33,318 nt of DNA from Candidatus Sumerlaeota bacterium (GCA_016928995.1 JAFGJS010000152.1:1-33318), one strand, 5' to 3'. Positions 8,975 to 16,383 are shown, numbered from the stretch's first letter. Program-made: numbers and translations. The notes: generated by a model from the sequence alone, not told the origin.

Positions 8975-9462
8975 TCTCCATACTCACGCAAGCCGCGCCG
9001 CTGTGCGGTTTCGTCGTCCACATCATCCTGCCAGCCGTTGCGCGCCGTTTCAAAGACGTCGAATTTCGCCGTGTATGGCTTGAGATCCAGCAACGGCGTG
9101 CCATCGAGAATATCAACACCGTCAAGATAAAGCACATTGCCATCGCGGCGGATCAATTCAACCACGCTCAGCCCGATGGCATTGGGACGGCAAGGAGCGC
9201 GAGTGGAGAACAACCCGCGCTCAACGTCCTGCAGAAACGGCTTCACGACAAGTTTCGCGGCCTCAGCCTGGTGGAAGTGATAAATTAAATAGATATGCGA
9301 AAATCCCTCCAGATCGCGCAAACCTTCCGCGTATTCCGGAAACACTTCCACTCGGCCTTTGCAGCCCATGGCATAAACCGGCTGGATCGGCGTTTGCCGC
9401 GCGATCTGATGATCGCTGTGAATTACGCCGATCGGCGTGAAGCTAATACTGGATTCACTCAT
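8971..9462 (-). CDS. trmO: TrmO-like tRNA t6A37 N6-methyltransferase (TsaA domain)
   Basis: 163-aa TrmO/TsaA-fold protein. Known members use S-adenosylmethionine to methylate N6-threonylcarbamoyladenosine at position 37 of certain tRNAs. Seen: TPIGVIHSD at the start, DLEGFSHIYLIYHFHQA near 60-76, STRAPCRPNAIGLSVVEL near 100-117 and VDILDGTPLLDLKPY near 130-145, all family hallmarks. A longer open frame runs upstream, but ATG 9462 overlaps the preceding stop as ATGA and yields the normal N-terminus. E. coli TrmO is longer; this short single-domain form is common in archaea and anaerobes. Its place inside a metal-cofactor operon is frequent in such genomes but unexplained, and its role there may differ from tRNA methylation. 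Confidence 0.9.
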   Translation of the reverse strand: MSESSISFTPIGVIHSDHQIARQTPIQPVYAMGCKGRVEVFPEYAEGLRDLEGFSHIYLIYHFHQAEAAKLVVKPFLQDVERGLFSTRAPCRPNAIGLSVVELIRRDGNVLYLDGVDILDGTPLLDLKPYTAKFDVFETARNGWQDDVDDETAQRRGLREYGE

Positions 9463-9821
9463 ACCCAATGCCCTTCGACGTCCGACGCCTTGGCCTCGTT
9501 TAATGCTCCCGCGCGGAATTGATCGAGCGCCGCGGCCACTGTCCCCGCGCTGGCGGTGTAGATCTCGATGCCTGCGGCTTGCAGTACACGAAACGCCTTG
9601 GGGCCGCAATGCCCGGTGACAACGGCCTGCGCTCCCAGCCGAGCCACGGTTTCCGCGGACTGAATGCCGGCGCCCTGGACCGCGTTCAGGTTCTGCTGAT
9701 TGTCCGCCACTTCAAAGGTCTCGCGCTCCAGATCGTAGATCAGAAATTTCGGAGCACGGCCGAAGCGGACGTCCAAATCCGCATCAAGATTATCACCCGC
9801 AGTAGTAAAAGCAACTTTCAC
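9459..9821 (-). CDS. NifX/MTH1175-like cofactor-binding protein
   Basis: 120-aa second member of the dinitrogenase cofactor family in this operon. It opens MKVAFTTAGDNLDADLDVRFGRA, the form typical of MTH1175 and orange-protein relatives, and contains AVVTGHCGPKAF near 70-80. The start is GTG, 7 nt after AGGAG, and the stop overlaps the TrmO start. Known ORP of Desulfovibrio holds a mixed Mo-Cu sulfide cluster; whether this one does cannot be told from sequence. The paralogue at 7740-8078 differs strongly, so the two likely have separate partners or cargo. Confidence 0.92.
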   Translation of the reverse strand: MKVAFTTAGDNLDADLDVRFGRAPKFLIYDLERETFEVADNQQNLNAVQGAGIQSAETVARLGAQAVVTGHCGPKAFRVLQAAGIEIYTASAGTVAAALDQFRAGALNEAKASDVEGHWV

Positions 9822-9842
9822 TTTTCATCTCCTTGTCTGTGA

Positions 9843-10220
9843 TTATTCCTCAGCCGTCCCGGTTTCCATCTCGGCAAGGCGTTTCTGAATCAATTCCAGT
9901 TCCGACTGCAACGCGTCGGCCTGGTTCTTTAACGCCTGTTTTTCCATTTCCGGATCCATGCTTGGTGTCGCCATCGGCGCGGCGTATCCGCCGCCGAACC
10001 GCATCCACCCCGGCATGCCTGTCGCGCGGAACATGTTCCGCCATCCCCGGCCTCCTCCTCCGCCTCCGGCAAAGCCCCGGCCGCGTCCGAATCCCATTCC
10101 ACGGCCTTGACCCGGCGCTTGATTCATAGATCCCGGCGCGCCGAAGCCGGCGCAATATCCGGCGGCGCGGCCGCTCTTCGGTCCCGCCCCCATTGGTCCT
10201 GTTCGATCTCCTCTTGGCAT
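9843..10220 (-). CDS. DUF5320 family glycine-rich protein
   Basis: 125-aa protein that opens MPRGDRTGPMGAGP, then a long Gly/Arg-rich tract (FGRGRGFAGG, GGRGWRN) and ends in a coiled-coil segment near 90-118 (QALKNQADALQSELELIQKRL). This is the DUF5320 layout, widely found next to NifX-like genes in anaerobes. The function is unknown; the coiled coil suggests self-association. The start is set by AAAGGAG 9 nt upstream. It lies 27 nt after the zinc-ribbon gene and 21 nt before the GTG-start NifX gene, in the middle of the operon. Confidence 0.9.
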   Translation of the reverse strand: MPRGDRTGPMGAGPKSGRAAGYCAGFGAPGSMNQAPGQGRGMGFGRGRGFAGGGGGGRGWRNMFRATGMPGWMRFGGGYAAPMATPSMDPEMEKQALKNQADALQSELELIQKRLAEMETGTAEE

Positions 10221-10247
10221 GATTGTATGCTCCTTTCTGATTGATGA

Positions 10248-10442
10248 TTATTCTCGAATCATGGCGCATCCACACTTCGGGCATTGCCGCTCCACGCATG
10301 GCATGCCCCGTTCATGCGGCGTCTTTTGTCCGCATTTTGGACAGACGCAGCTGCCTCCGGCGCCCGTTTGTTGCGAGCCGCCCATGCGGCCGCGTCCCTG
10401 ACCGCCTCGGCCTTTTCCGCCGCCGCGTCCTCCTTGATTCAT
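10248..10442 (-). CDS. possible internally started zinc-ribbon protein (64 aa)
   Basis: Inside the fused gene, in the same frame, ATG 10442 is preceded by a perfect AGGAGG (10456-10451) at 8-nt spacing. Translation from there would give a free 64-aa protein: [11 protein letters not shown], Gly-rich tract, then the four-CxxC-like zinc ribbon (CPKCG...CPKCG). Stand-alone proteins of this shape are familiar beside DUF5320 genes. Both the long and short products could therefore be made from one message. The internal site may instead be a relic of two once-separate genes. Confidence 0.45.
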   Translation of the reverse strand: MNQGGRGGGKGRGGQGRGRMGGSQQTGAGGSCVCPKCGQKTPHERGMPCVERQCPKCGCAMIRE

Positions 10443-10820
10443 CGCTTCATCCTCCTGACGATTGCCGCATCGGCGCCGCCGTCTTCCGCAACATCCCGGC
10501 ATGGCAAATACATCCCGTTCCAGCTTTCCCTGAAGCCACGCCTGAATAACGTCGCGCAACTCGCCAGTCACAAACGGGATCACCTCGATTCCATATGCGG
10601 CGACCAAGCCCTGCATGGATCTGGAAATCGCGCCGCAAACCAAAACGCCGGCGCCCAGTTCCACGAGCCGGAGCGCCTTCTGAACCGGCAATTCTTCCGG
10701 CAGCGTTTCTTGCGTTTCACGGACAATCCGGCCAGCGTCGGCTTCGACGAGATGAATTTGCTGCGCGGTGTCGAAGACCGGAGCGATTCGATGCTGCCAA
10801 GATGCAAATGCGGTTTTCAT
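10248..10820 (-). CDS. NifX-like domain fused to a Gly-rich zinc ribbon
   Basis: First gene of the operon, 190 aa. Residues 1-115 are a NifX-like domain ([31 protein letters not shown], then [11 protein letters not shown]). A Gly/Arg-rich linker follows and residues about 155-190 form a zinc ribbon: [26 protein letters not shown] 10820 is chosen because AGGA lies 8 nt upstream and the -24/-12 promoter ends about 35 nt before it; the open frame extending to 10955 would begin upstream of the promoter. In related genomes the NifX part and the Gly-rich zinc ribbon are usually separate small proteins, so this looks like a fusion. A second start inside it is listed separately. Confidence 0.88.
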   Translation of the reverse strand: MKTAFASWQHRIAPVFDTAQQIHLVEADAGRIVRETQETLPEELPVQKALRLVELGAGVLVCGAISRSMQGLVAAYGIEVIPFVTGELRDVIQAWLQGKLERDVFAMPGCCGRRRRRCGNRQEDEAMNQGGRGGGKGRGGQGRGRMGGSQQTGAGGSCVCPKCGQKTPHERGMPCVERQCPKCGCAMIRE

Positions 10821-10854
10821 AGTGTGAATCCTGCCATGATACACCACATCAATA

Positions 10855-10871
10855 AGCAAAAGCGGCGCCAA
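10855..10871 (-). promoter_or_regulatory. sigma-54 (-24/-12) promoter of the NifX-like operon
   Basis: On the minus strand the sequence is TTGGCGCCGCTTTTGCT. It has the invariant GG and GC dinucleotides exactly 10 nt apart (consensus TGGCAC-N5-TTGCW, one mismatch in the -24 box). It sits about 35 nt before ATG 10820, which leaves a leader of roughly 20-25 nt. A gene for a sigma-54 activator lies immediately upstream, which supports function. Confidence 0.85.
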
Positions 10872-10950
10872 ACTCCATTTTTTTGTGAAAACGTCAAAAA
10901 TCATTGTAAATAATAGAGATAGGTGCGAAGTAAACCGATCACAATAGGGA

Positions 10951-10970
10951 TGCATCGTTGCAATATCGCA
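10951..10970. promoter_or_regulatory. candidate upstream activator site
   Basis: Imperfect dyad TGCATCGTTGCAATATCGCA centred on TTGCAA, about 80-100 bp upstream of the -24 box, the usual distance for a sigma-54 activator site. The outer TGC/GCA and the core are symmetric; the rest is not. Only one copy was seen, so this is a suggestion. Confidence 0.35.
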
Positions 10971-11001
10971 GTTTTAGGTCGATTTTATAGTTGCGGATTC
11001 G

Positions 11002-12390
11002 CTACTCTTTTCGCTTGCGGTGAGTGCGTCCATCCTGTTGCGGTAGGGGGATGTTCAGTTTCTTCATCTTGCGGAAAAGCGTTGTTTTATGAATGCCCAA
11101 TTCGCGCGCCGCCGCGAGCCGGTTGAAACCGTTCCGTTCGAGCGCGGCGCGGATGGTCTGGGCGTCGAGAATCTCGTGAGCCGAGCGGATATCGGAATTC
11201 GCTCTGGCCGCCGCGCCATTCGCCGTCAGTTCCCACGGCAGATGCGCCATGCCGATCTCGCCATCGCCGCAGAGCAGGAAGGCCCGTTCAATCGCATTTT
11301 CCAATTCGCGGATGTTGCCCGGCCAATCATAAGCCATCAGCAGCGACAAGGCCTCGGCGGAGACGCCTTGGATCGATTTGCACATCAACCGGTTGAACCG
11401 GGCGATGAACTGATCGGCCAGCAGCGGAATGTCCTCTTTGCGCCGACGCAACGGCGGCAGTTCGATACGCACAACATTGACGCGGTAGTACAGATCCTCC
11501 CGAAATTTTCCTTTCCGCATCTCTTCCGCCAGATCCTTGTTCGTGGCTACGATGAAGCGAACGTCGGCAGGTTCGGAGCGTGTGCCGCCCAACGGTTCAT
11601 AAACCCGTTCCTGCAACACGCGGAGCAAGCGAACCTGAAGCGCCGGACTCACGTCGCCGATTTCATCGAGGAGGATCGCGCCGCCATTGGCCAGGGCGAA
11701 GCGCCCCGGTTTGTCTTTTTCCGCGCCGGTGAAGGCGCCGGCTTTATAACCGAACAATTCCGATTCCAGCAAGTTATCAGGCAAGGCGCCGCAGTTCACC
11801 GCGACAAACGGCCCTTTGTTGCGGGGGCTTAGCGCATGGATTGTGCGCGCGACCATTTCCTTGCCGGTTCCTGTTTCGCCGAGGATCAGCACCGTGCTGG
11901 GGCTTGCCGCGATGGTGGGCAAAATATCGAAAACCCGCTGCATCAGTGGACTCCGGCTGGCCAGGTCGCCCACATGAAACTTCCCCTCCAATTCCTGACG
12001 CAGCTCTTCGATCTCGGAAAGATCGCGAAAGGTTTCGGCGCCGCCAATCACCCGGTCTTCGCTATCGCGCAACACAGCCGTGGAAATACTGATCGGAATG
12101 CGATTCCCGTCGGCGTCGATGATGTATCCCGATTTTCCGATGATCGGCTTGCCGGTTTGCAGGGTTTGCTCAAGCGCGCACGCGGCTCCGCACATGCTGG
12201 AACGGAACACGTCCGCGCAATGCCGGCCGATCGCTTCCGCACGCGGCACACCCGTGATTTCTTCGGCCGCTCGATTGAAGGACGTGACGCGCCATTCCCG
12301 GTCCACCGTGAAAACTCCGTCCGAGATGCTTTCTAGAATCGCATCCGTCAGCATCGAGTCCATTGGCGATTTTTTTTTACTGCCGCTCAT
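11002..12390 (-). CDS. PAS-containing sigma-54-dependent transcriptional activator
   Basis: NtrC-family enhancer-binding protein of 462 aa. The N-terminal PAS domain (about 12-125) carries three cysteines in RHCADVF and SSMCGAACAL (C58, C67, C71). The central AAA+ domain (about 140-375) has Walker A GETGTGKE, the sigma-54 contact loop GAFTGA and Walker B ILLDEIGD. The C-terminal Fis-type helix-turn-helix is NRLAAARELGIHKTTLFRKM. ATG 12390 follows GGAGG closely and gives MSGSKKK; ATG 12363 is an alternative. It lies immediately upstream of the operon with the -24/-12 promoter and is its probable cognate activator, as DVU2106 is for the Desulfovibrio orange-protein operons. No receiver domain, so it is not phosphorelay-controlled; the PAS domain probably senses redox or a ligand. 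Confidence 0.95.
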   Translation of the reverse strand: MSGSKKKSPMDSMLTDAILESISDGVFTVDREWRVTSFNRAAEEITGVPRAEAIGRHCADVFRSSMCGAACALEQTLQTGKPIIGKSGYIIDADGNRIPISISTAVLRDSEDRVIGGAETFRDLSEIEELRQELEGKFHVGDLASRSPLMQRVFDILPTIAASPSTVLILGETGTGKEMVARTIHALSPRNKGPFVAVNCGALPDNLLESELFGYKAGAFTGAEKDKPGRFALANGGAILLDEIGDVSPALQVRLLRVLQERVYEPLGGTRSEPADVRFIVATNKDLAEEMRKGKFREDLYYRVNVVRIELPPLRRRKEDIPLLADQFIARFNRLMCKSIQGVSAEALSLLMAYDWPGNIRELENAIERAFLLCGDGEIGMAHLPWELTANGAAARANSDIRSAHEILDAQTIRAALERNGFNRLAAARELGIHKTTLFRKMKKLNIPLPQQDGRTHRKRKE

Positions 12391-12532
12391 CTCCTCCGCT
12401 CCCGGAGATTTCAGATCAAGATATCCATTGAAACTGGCAGGCCGGCGAATAAAACGCAACAAGATAGAAAATTGATTGCGCCATACGAGTTATACTGATC
12501 CCCAAAAATAATGCTGTTTTCGAAACGCATCG

Positions 12533-12621
12533 CAATCCGTACCGCGACTGTGAAGGAGCGGCCCCGACGGCGCTGTGGCAATGCATTACGGGCCGCTCCT
12601 TCACAGTCGCGGTACGGATTG
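12533..12621. repeat. 89-bp element with perfect 32-bp inverted arms
   Basis: Positions 12533-12564 and 12590-12621 are exact reverse complements over 32 bp (arm begins CAATCCGTACCGCGACTGTG and ends GGAGCGGCCC), separated by 25 bp containing ATGCAT. It sits between the end of nrdG and the start of the sigma-54 activator gene, both on the minus strand. No T-tract follows on either strand. RNA from it would form an extremely stable hairpin, able to insulate nrdDG from the downstream gene. It could also be a MITE or REP-like dispersed element; no target duplication is obvious. Confidence 0.95.
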
Positions 12622-12661
12622 AAAACTGCGACAATAATGTGGAACAGTCTATCGAGTAGTT

Positions 12662-13309
12662 TCAGGATTGCATCGGAGTCGTTATCCCTCGCAAAGCGGG
12701 ATCGAGGCAGTGCTGCGTCTGGCATGGCTGCTTCACGATGCATTGGGCGCCCATTTCGCGCAGTCTCGTCTGAATCTGCTCGAATTGCTCATCGGATGTC
12801 AGCTGTGGATGAACCGTAACGCGAAACTGGCAGGATACGCCGCTGCCGATGACCAAGGCGGCGCTTTCCCATGCCGCCGCGCCGCTCGCGGCCGAACCAG
12901 TGATCGCCGGGTAATCTTCCGGCAAGGCTTTGACATCCAGCCCCACCCAATCGGCGAGCTTCAGCGCTGTGGCAAGTCTGTCGGGGAAGGCGCCCGATGT
13001 GTGCAAGCCGATTTTATAACCCATATCCCGCATTAACGACATGGCCGGAATCAAGGCGGGCTGGAGCGTCGGCTCTCCTCCTGAAAAAACAACCGCGTCG
13101 AGCAAGCCCTGGCGTTGCTGAAGGATGGATACGATCTTTTCCCAGGAATGTGAGGATTGTCCCTCGCGGGGCAAAAGGTCTTCATTATGACAATAACGGC
13201 ATCGCCAGGGGCAGCCCTGACAAAAAATCACGGCGGCCAGTTCGCCGGGGTAATCGATGGTGGTCAGCGGAGTAAAACCGCCTACGCGCAATTCATCCAC
13301 CGCTCTCAT
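12662..13309 (-). CDS. nrdG: anaerobic ribonucleotide reductase activating protein (radical SAM)
   Basis: Radical-SAM activase, 215 aa, that uses a [4Fe-4S] cluster and S-adenosylmethionine to place the glycyl radical on NrdD. The cluster motif is CPWRCRYC near residues 33-40, followed by HNEDLLP; VVFSGGEPTLQ near 72-82 is the SAM-binding GGE motif. ATG 13309 overlaps the NrdD stop as TGATG and follows GGAGG by 4 nt, so it is preferred over the TTG one codon upstream. The C-terminal CQTQHCLDP is an extra Cys pair typical of the longer class of NrdD activases. Confidence 0.95.
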   Translation of the reverse strand: MRAVDELRVGGFTPLTTIDYPGELAAVIFCQGCPWRCRYCHNEDLLPREGQSSHSWEKIVSILQQRQGLLDAVVFSGGEPTLQPALIPAMSLMRDMGYKIGLHTSGAFPDRLATALKLADWVGLDVKALPEDYPAITGSAASGAAAWESAALVIGSGVSCQFRVTVHPQLTSDEQFEQIQTRLREMGAQCIVKQPCQTQHCLDPALRGITTPMQS

Positions 13310-15510
13310 CAAACCTCCGCAGGCTCATGGAAATATTTCCGTTCGCGATGCTCCGCTTGCTTGCCCTGGTTCCAGGCCGCAACGGGACGATGGTAGCCCA
13401 TGACGCGCGTCCAGACCTCGCAACGCACGCGCGACTCTTCGCCCGAACTCTCTCCGGCCAGTTCGGTGTCGCATTTGGGGCAGTACTCATGCTCGCCGTT
13501 CAGGTAGCCGTGCACCGGGCAAATCGAGAACGTCGGTGTGATGGTGATGTAGGGCAGGCGGTAATTCGTCAGCGCGCGCTGAACCATCCGCTTGCAGGCC
13601 TCGCCGCTGGAGATGCGCTCGCCCATGTACAGATGCAGCACGGTGCCGCCGGTGTATTTCGACTGCAGCTCCTCCTGGCGTTCGAGCGCCTCGAAGGGAT
13701 CGTCGGTGAATCCAGCCGGCAGCTGCGACGAATTGGTGTAATACGGCGCGTCCCCGGTTCCGGCCTGGATGATGTCCGGGAAACGCTTGCGGTCCTCGCG
13801 CGCGAAGCGATAAGTCGTGCCCTCGGCGGGCGTCGCTTCGAGGTTGTACATGTGTCCGGTGGCTTCCTGAAATCCGGCCATCTTTTCGCGGATGTGGTCG
13901 AGAAAACGCACGGCGAAGGCGCGGCCCTGCTCCGTGGCGATGTCCTCGCTCCCATCCGTGAAGTTCATGATCGCCTCGTTGATCCCGTTGACGCCGATCG
14001 TCGAGAAGTGATTGCGCATCGTCCCCAGGTAACGCTTGGTGTAGGGGAACAACCCGGCGTCGATGTGCCGCTGGATGACCTTGCGTTTGATTTCGAGGCT
14101 GTCGCGGCCCAAATCCAGCAGGCGGTCGAGCGTCCGGAACAGTCCGGCTTCGTCGCCCTTGTGCAGATATCCCAGCCGGGCGCAATTGATCGTCACCACG
14201 CCCAGCGAACCGGTCTGCTCGGCAGAACCGAACAAGCCATTGCCGCGCTTGAGCAGCTCGCGCAGGTCGAGCTGCAGCCGGCAGCACATCGAGCGCACCA
14301 TGTTCGGCTTGAGCTCCGAGTTGACGAAGTTCTGAAAATACGGCAGGCCATATTTGGCGGTCATTTCGAACAGCAGCCGCGCGTTCTCGCTCTCCCAGGG
14401 AAAATCCGGCGTGATATTATAAGTCGGGATCGGGAAGGTGAAAACCCGGCCCATCGCGTCGCCAGCAGTCATGACCTCGATGTAGGCGCGGTTGATCAGG
14501 TCCATCTCCGCCTGCAAATCGCCGTACGTGAAATCCATCTCCTTGCCCGCGATGATCGGTTTATCGTCGCGCAGGTCTTCGGGGCAAACCCAGTCGAAGG
14601 TCAGATTGGTGAAGGGCGTTTGCGTGCCCCAGCGCGAGGGGACGTTCAGGTTATAAATCAGTTCCTGAATGCATTGACGCACCTTCTCGTAGTCGAGGTT
14701 GTCGATGCGCACGTAAGGGGCCATGTAGGTGTCGAAGGAACTGAAAGCCTGCGCTCCGGCCCATTCGTTCTGCAGCGTGCCGAGAAAATTAACAATCTGT
14801 CCGACGGCGCTCGACATGTGCTTGGCTGGCGCGGCTTCGACCTTGCCGGGCACGCCGTTAAGTCCTTCGTGCAGCAGCGTGCGCAACGACCAGCCTGCGC
14901 AATAGCCGGAGAGCATGTCGAGATCATGAATGTGGATGTCGCCCTGTCGATGCGCCTCGCCGACTTCGGGCGGGTAGACGTGGTTGAGCCAGTAATTGGC
15001 GATGAGCTTGCCCGAGCTGTTCAGGATCAATCCGCCAAGCGAGTAGCCCTGATTGGCGTTGGCCGAGACGCGCCAGTCGGCCCGGTCGAGATACTCGTTG
15101 ACCGCCTGCGAGACATCGACCAGCGTCCGGCGATCCTCGCGCAAGCGGCTGTGCTGTTCGCGGTAGACGATATAGGCGCGGGCGGTGCGGAGATGGTTGG
15201 CGCTGATCAGCACCTGCTCGACGATGTTCTGGATGCGCTCAATCTCGGGCGATCCGATGCCGGTCCAGGCCAACACCTTCAAGACCTGGCCGGTCAGCAG
15301 GACGGCTTCAGGCTGATCGTACTCGCCGGTCGAGCGCCCTGCTTTCAGGATCGCGTTCTGGATGCGTTCGGCGTCGAACGGCGCCAGCGATCCATCGCGC
15401 TTGCGGACGGTGTCCGGCAACGCATATTTCAACGCATCGGGAGTGGAACTCTCGTCATTGTTTTCCATGTCGAGAAGTTCTGAATTGCTATCGAAGGAAT
15501 CAAGTTTCAT
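13309..15510 (-). CDS. nrdD: anaerobic ribonucleoside-triphosphate reductase (class III)
   Basis: Class III ribonucleotide reductase, 733 aa; reduces ribonucleoside triphosphates to deoxynucleotides without oxygen. Residues about 35-125 are an ATP-cone allosteric domain (VRKRDGSLAPFDAERIQNAI). The body shows HIHDLDMLSGYCAGWSL, NLTFDWVCP, FPIPTYNI and FSTIGVNGINEA. Near the C-terminus is the zinc site CPVHGYLNGEHEYCPKC and the radical loop TRVMGYHRP with the glycyl radical residue at Gly705. ATG 15510 follows AGGAGAA by about 7 nt. Transcription begins about 330 nt upstream and passes through a cobalamin riboswitch, so expression is probably shut down when B12 is plentiful. Coupled to nrdG. 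Confidence 0.97.
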   Translation of the reverse strand: MKLDSFDSNSELLDMENNDESSTPDALKYALPDTVRKRDGSLAPFDAERIQNAILKAGRSTGEYDQPEAVLLTGQVLKVLAWTGIGSPEIERIQNIVEQVLISANHLRTARAYIVYREQHSRLREDRRTLVDVSQAVNEYLDRADWRVSANANQGYSLGGLILNSSGKLIANYWLNHVYPPEVGEAHRQGDIHIHDLDMLSGYCAGWSLRTLLHEGLNGVPGKVEAAPAKHMSSAVGQIVNFLGTLQNEWAGAQAFSSFDTYMAPYVRIDNLDYEKVRQCIQELIYNLNVPSRWGTQTPFTNLTFDWVCPEDLRDDKPIIAGKEMDFTYGDLQAEMDLINRAYIEVMTAGDAMGRVFTFPIPTYNITPDFPWESENARLLFEMTAKYGLPYFQNFVNSELKPNMVRSMCCRLQLDLRELLKRGNGLFGSAEQTGSLGVVTINCARLGYLHKGDEAGLFRTLDRLLDLGRDSLEIKRKVIQRHIDAGLFPYTKRYLGTMRNHFSTIGVNGINEAIMNFTDGSEDIATEQGRAFAVRFLDHIREKMAGFQEATGHMYNLEATPAEGTTYRFAREDRKRFPDIIQAGTGDAPYYTNSSQLPAGFTDDPFEALERQEELQSKYTGGTVLHLYMGERISSGEACKRMVQRALTNYRLPYITITPTFSICPVHGYLNGEHEYCPKCDTELAGESSGEESRVRCEVWTRVMGYHRPVAAWNQGKQAEHRERKYFHEPAEV

Positions 15511-15515
15511 CGCGC

Positions 15516-15587
15516 TTCTCCTGCGGGAATTTTTTCTGGGAGCGGCGACGACAGCGAGGACCGGCGAAATGGAACTTCACCGGAGAA
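15516..15587 (-). promoter_or_regulatory. candidate expression platform of the cobalamin riboswitch
   Basis: On the minus strand TTCTCC (15587-15582) is complementary to GGAGAA in the nrdD ribosome site (15521-15516). Overlapping it is a competing 8-bp hairpin, CCGGTGAA/TTCGCCGG (15583-15576 with 15568-15561, loop 7 nt). The two pairings are mutually exclusive, which would allow translational on/off switching. This was deduced by eye. Confidence 0.4.
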
Positions 15588-15645
15588 CGTTGTCCTGGCG
15601 TCTTGACGCGAGACCCAGATCTGGAAGTATGCAAGATGAGTAGTA

Positions 15646-15840
15646 AACCGGCAGGTCTTCGGGCTTGGGGGCATAAAGAGAGGAAACTTCCAGTTGCCTT
15701 CGCCACGGCTTCCCATCCCTTGCGGATAGTGCCTGCTTTGGAGCGAGTGGCGTCGTTCCCCGATACCGCTGCGCGACAGCCCCGGATTCTCACCGGGTTC
15801 CCTGTTGCCAGAGGCGCTATATGTTGCGCCTCAACCGATT
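15646..15840 (-). ncRNA. cobalamin (B12) riboswitch
   Basis: On the minus strand the conserved cobalamin aptamer parts appear in order. P1 is AATCGG (15840-15835) pairing with CCGGTT (15651-15646). P2 is GAGGCGC/GCGCCTC. The core is GGGAA-CCC-GGTGAGAATCC-GGGGCTGTCGCGCAGCGGTA, then GACGCCACTC, GGGATGGGAAG and the 3' element GAAGACCTGCCGG. It lies in the nrdD leader, about 135 nt before the start codon. Confidence 0.93.
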
Positions 15841-15849
15841 GTAGGGTGC

Positions 15850-15878
15850 AATATATTGTCACCTGCGCCCGGCGTCAA
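15850..15878 (-). promoter_or_regulatory. sigma-70 promoter for the riboswitch-nrdDG transcript
   Basis: On the minus strand TTGACG (15878-15873), 17-nt spacer, TATATT (15855-15850). The predicted start near 15843 is just before the P1 stem of the riboswitch. Confidence 0.8.
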
Positions 15879-15932
15879 GCAAAAAGGGAATCGAGGCGAT
15901 TTCCCTCAGATCTCAAGCGCCAGATTCATGTC

Positions 15933-16292
15933 TCAGAACTGATTGGTTGAAAGCATCACGAGCGTGCAGGCCTCAATCGCCTCGATCCCGGCGGCTTGAA
16001 GGCTCGCCGCGAGTTCCGGATTTTCCGCGCCAGGATTGAAGATCACACGGCGCGCGCCGCTGGTCAGCATATCGTCGGCGTGCCGGTCGGAATTGGCGGC
16101 CGAAAGATACACCGTGATCGTATCGACCGGCTCCGGCACGTCGTTCAGGGATGCATAGACGTCCAGGGAGTCGATTTGCTTGATCACTGGATGCACGGGA
16201 AAGGGATTGTGCCCTTTGTCCAAAAGCGCCTGCACGGCCTTATAACTATATCGCTGTGGTTTATTGCTGGCTCCGAGCACTGCAACATTCAT
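15933..16292 (-). CDS. small CoA-binding domain protein (YccU type)
   Basis: 119-aa Rossmann-fold protein of the CoA_binding_2 family. Seen: MNVAVLGASNKPQRYSY at the start with the glycine-rich nucleotide loop, GHNPFPVHP near 32-40, VDTITVYLSA near 56-65 and VIFNPGAENPEL near 84-95. Homologues bind CoA in vitro, but their cellular role is unsettled. ATG 16292 follows GAGGA by about 9 nt. It is transcribed separately from nrdDG, ending about 55 nt upstream of the nrdDG promoter. Confidence 0.93.
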   Translation of the reverse strand: MNVAVLGASNKPQRYSYKAVQALLDKGHNPFPVHPVIKQIDSLDVYASLNDVPEPVDTITVYLSAANSDRHADDMLTSGARRVIFNPGAENPELAASLQAAGIEAIEACTLVMLSTNQF

Positions 16293-16352
16293 TGCATGAA
16301 ATCCTCTCGAAAAAATAGCCGGTTGCGAATGGCAACCATATCCTTAAGCGAT

Positions 16353-16383
16353 AATATGCATCGACTTGCCTGGGTTTTGTCAA
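16353..16383 (-). promoter_or_regulatory. possible promoter of the CoA-binding protein gene
   Basis: On the minus strand a perfect -35 TTGACA (16383-16378). The best -10-like hexamer, CATATT, is 19 nt away and poor, so only the -35 box is convincing. Confidence 0.35.

Noticed and set aside
7740-10820. Nitrogen fixation cluster
   Set aside because: NifX-like domains alone do not indicate nitrogenase; no nifHDK, nifE/N or nifB is present.
13327-15483. 718-codon plus-strand open frame
   Set aside because: It is the exact antisense of nrdD; nrdD has every catalytic motif, while the antisense frame reads as low-quality His/Arg/Val-rich sequence.
15500-15862. 120-codon minus-strand frame upstream of nrdD
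   Set aside because: It runs through the cobalamin riboswitch and leader; RNA structure explains the sequence better.
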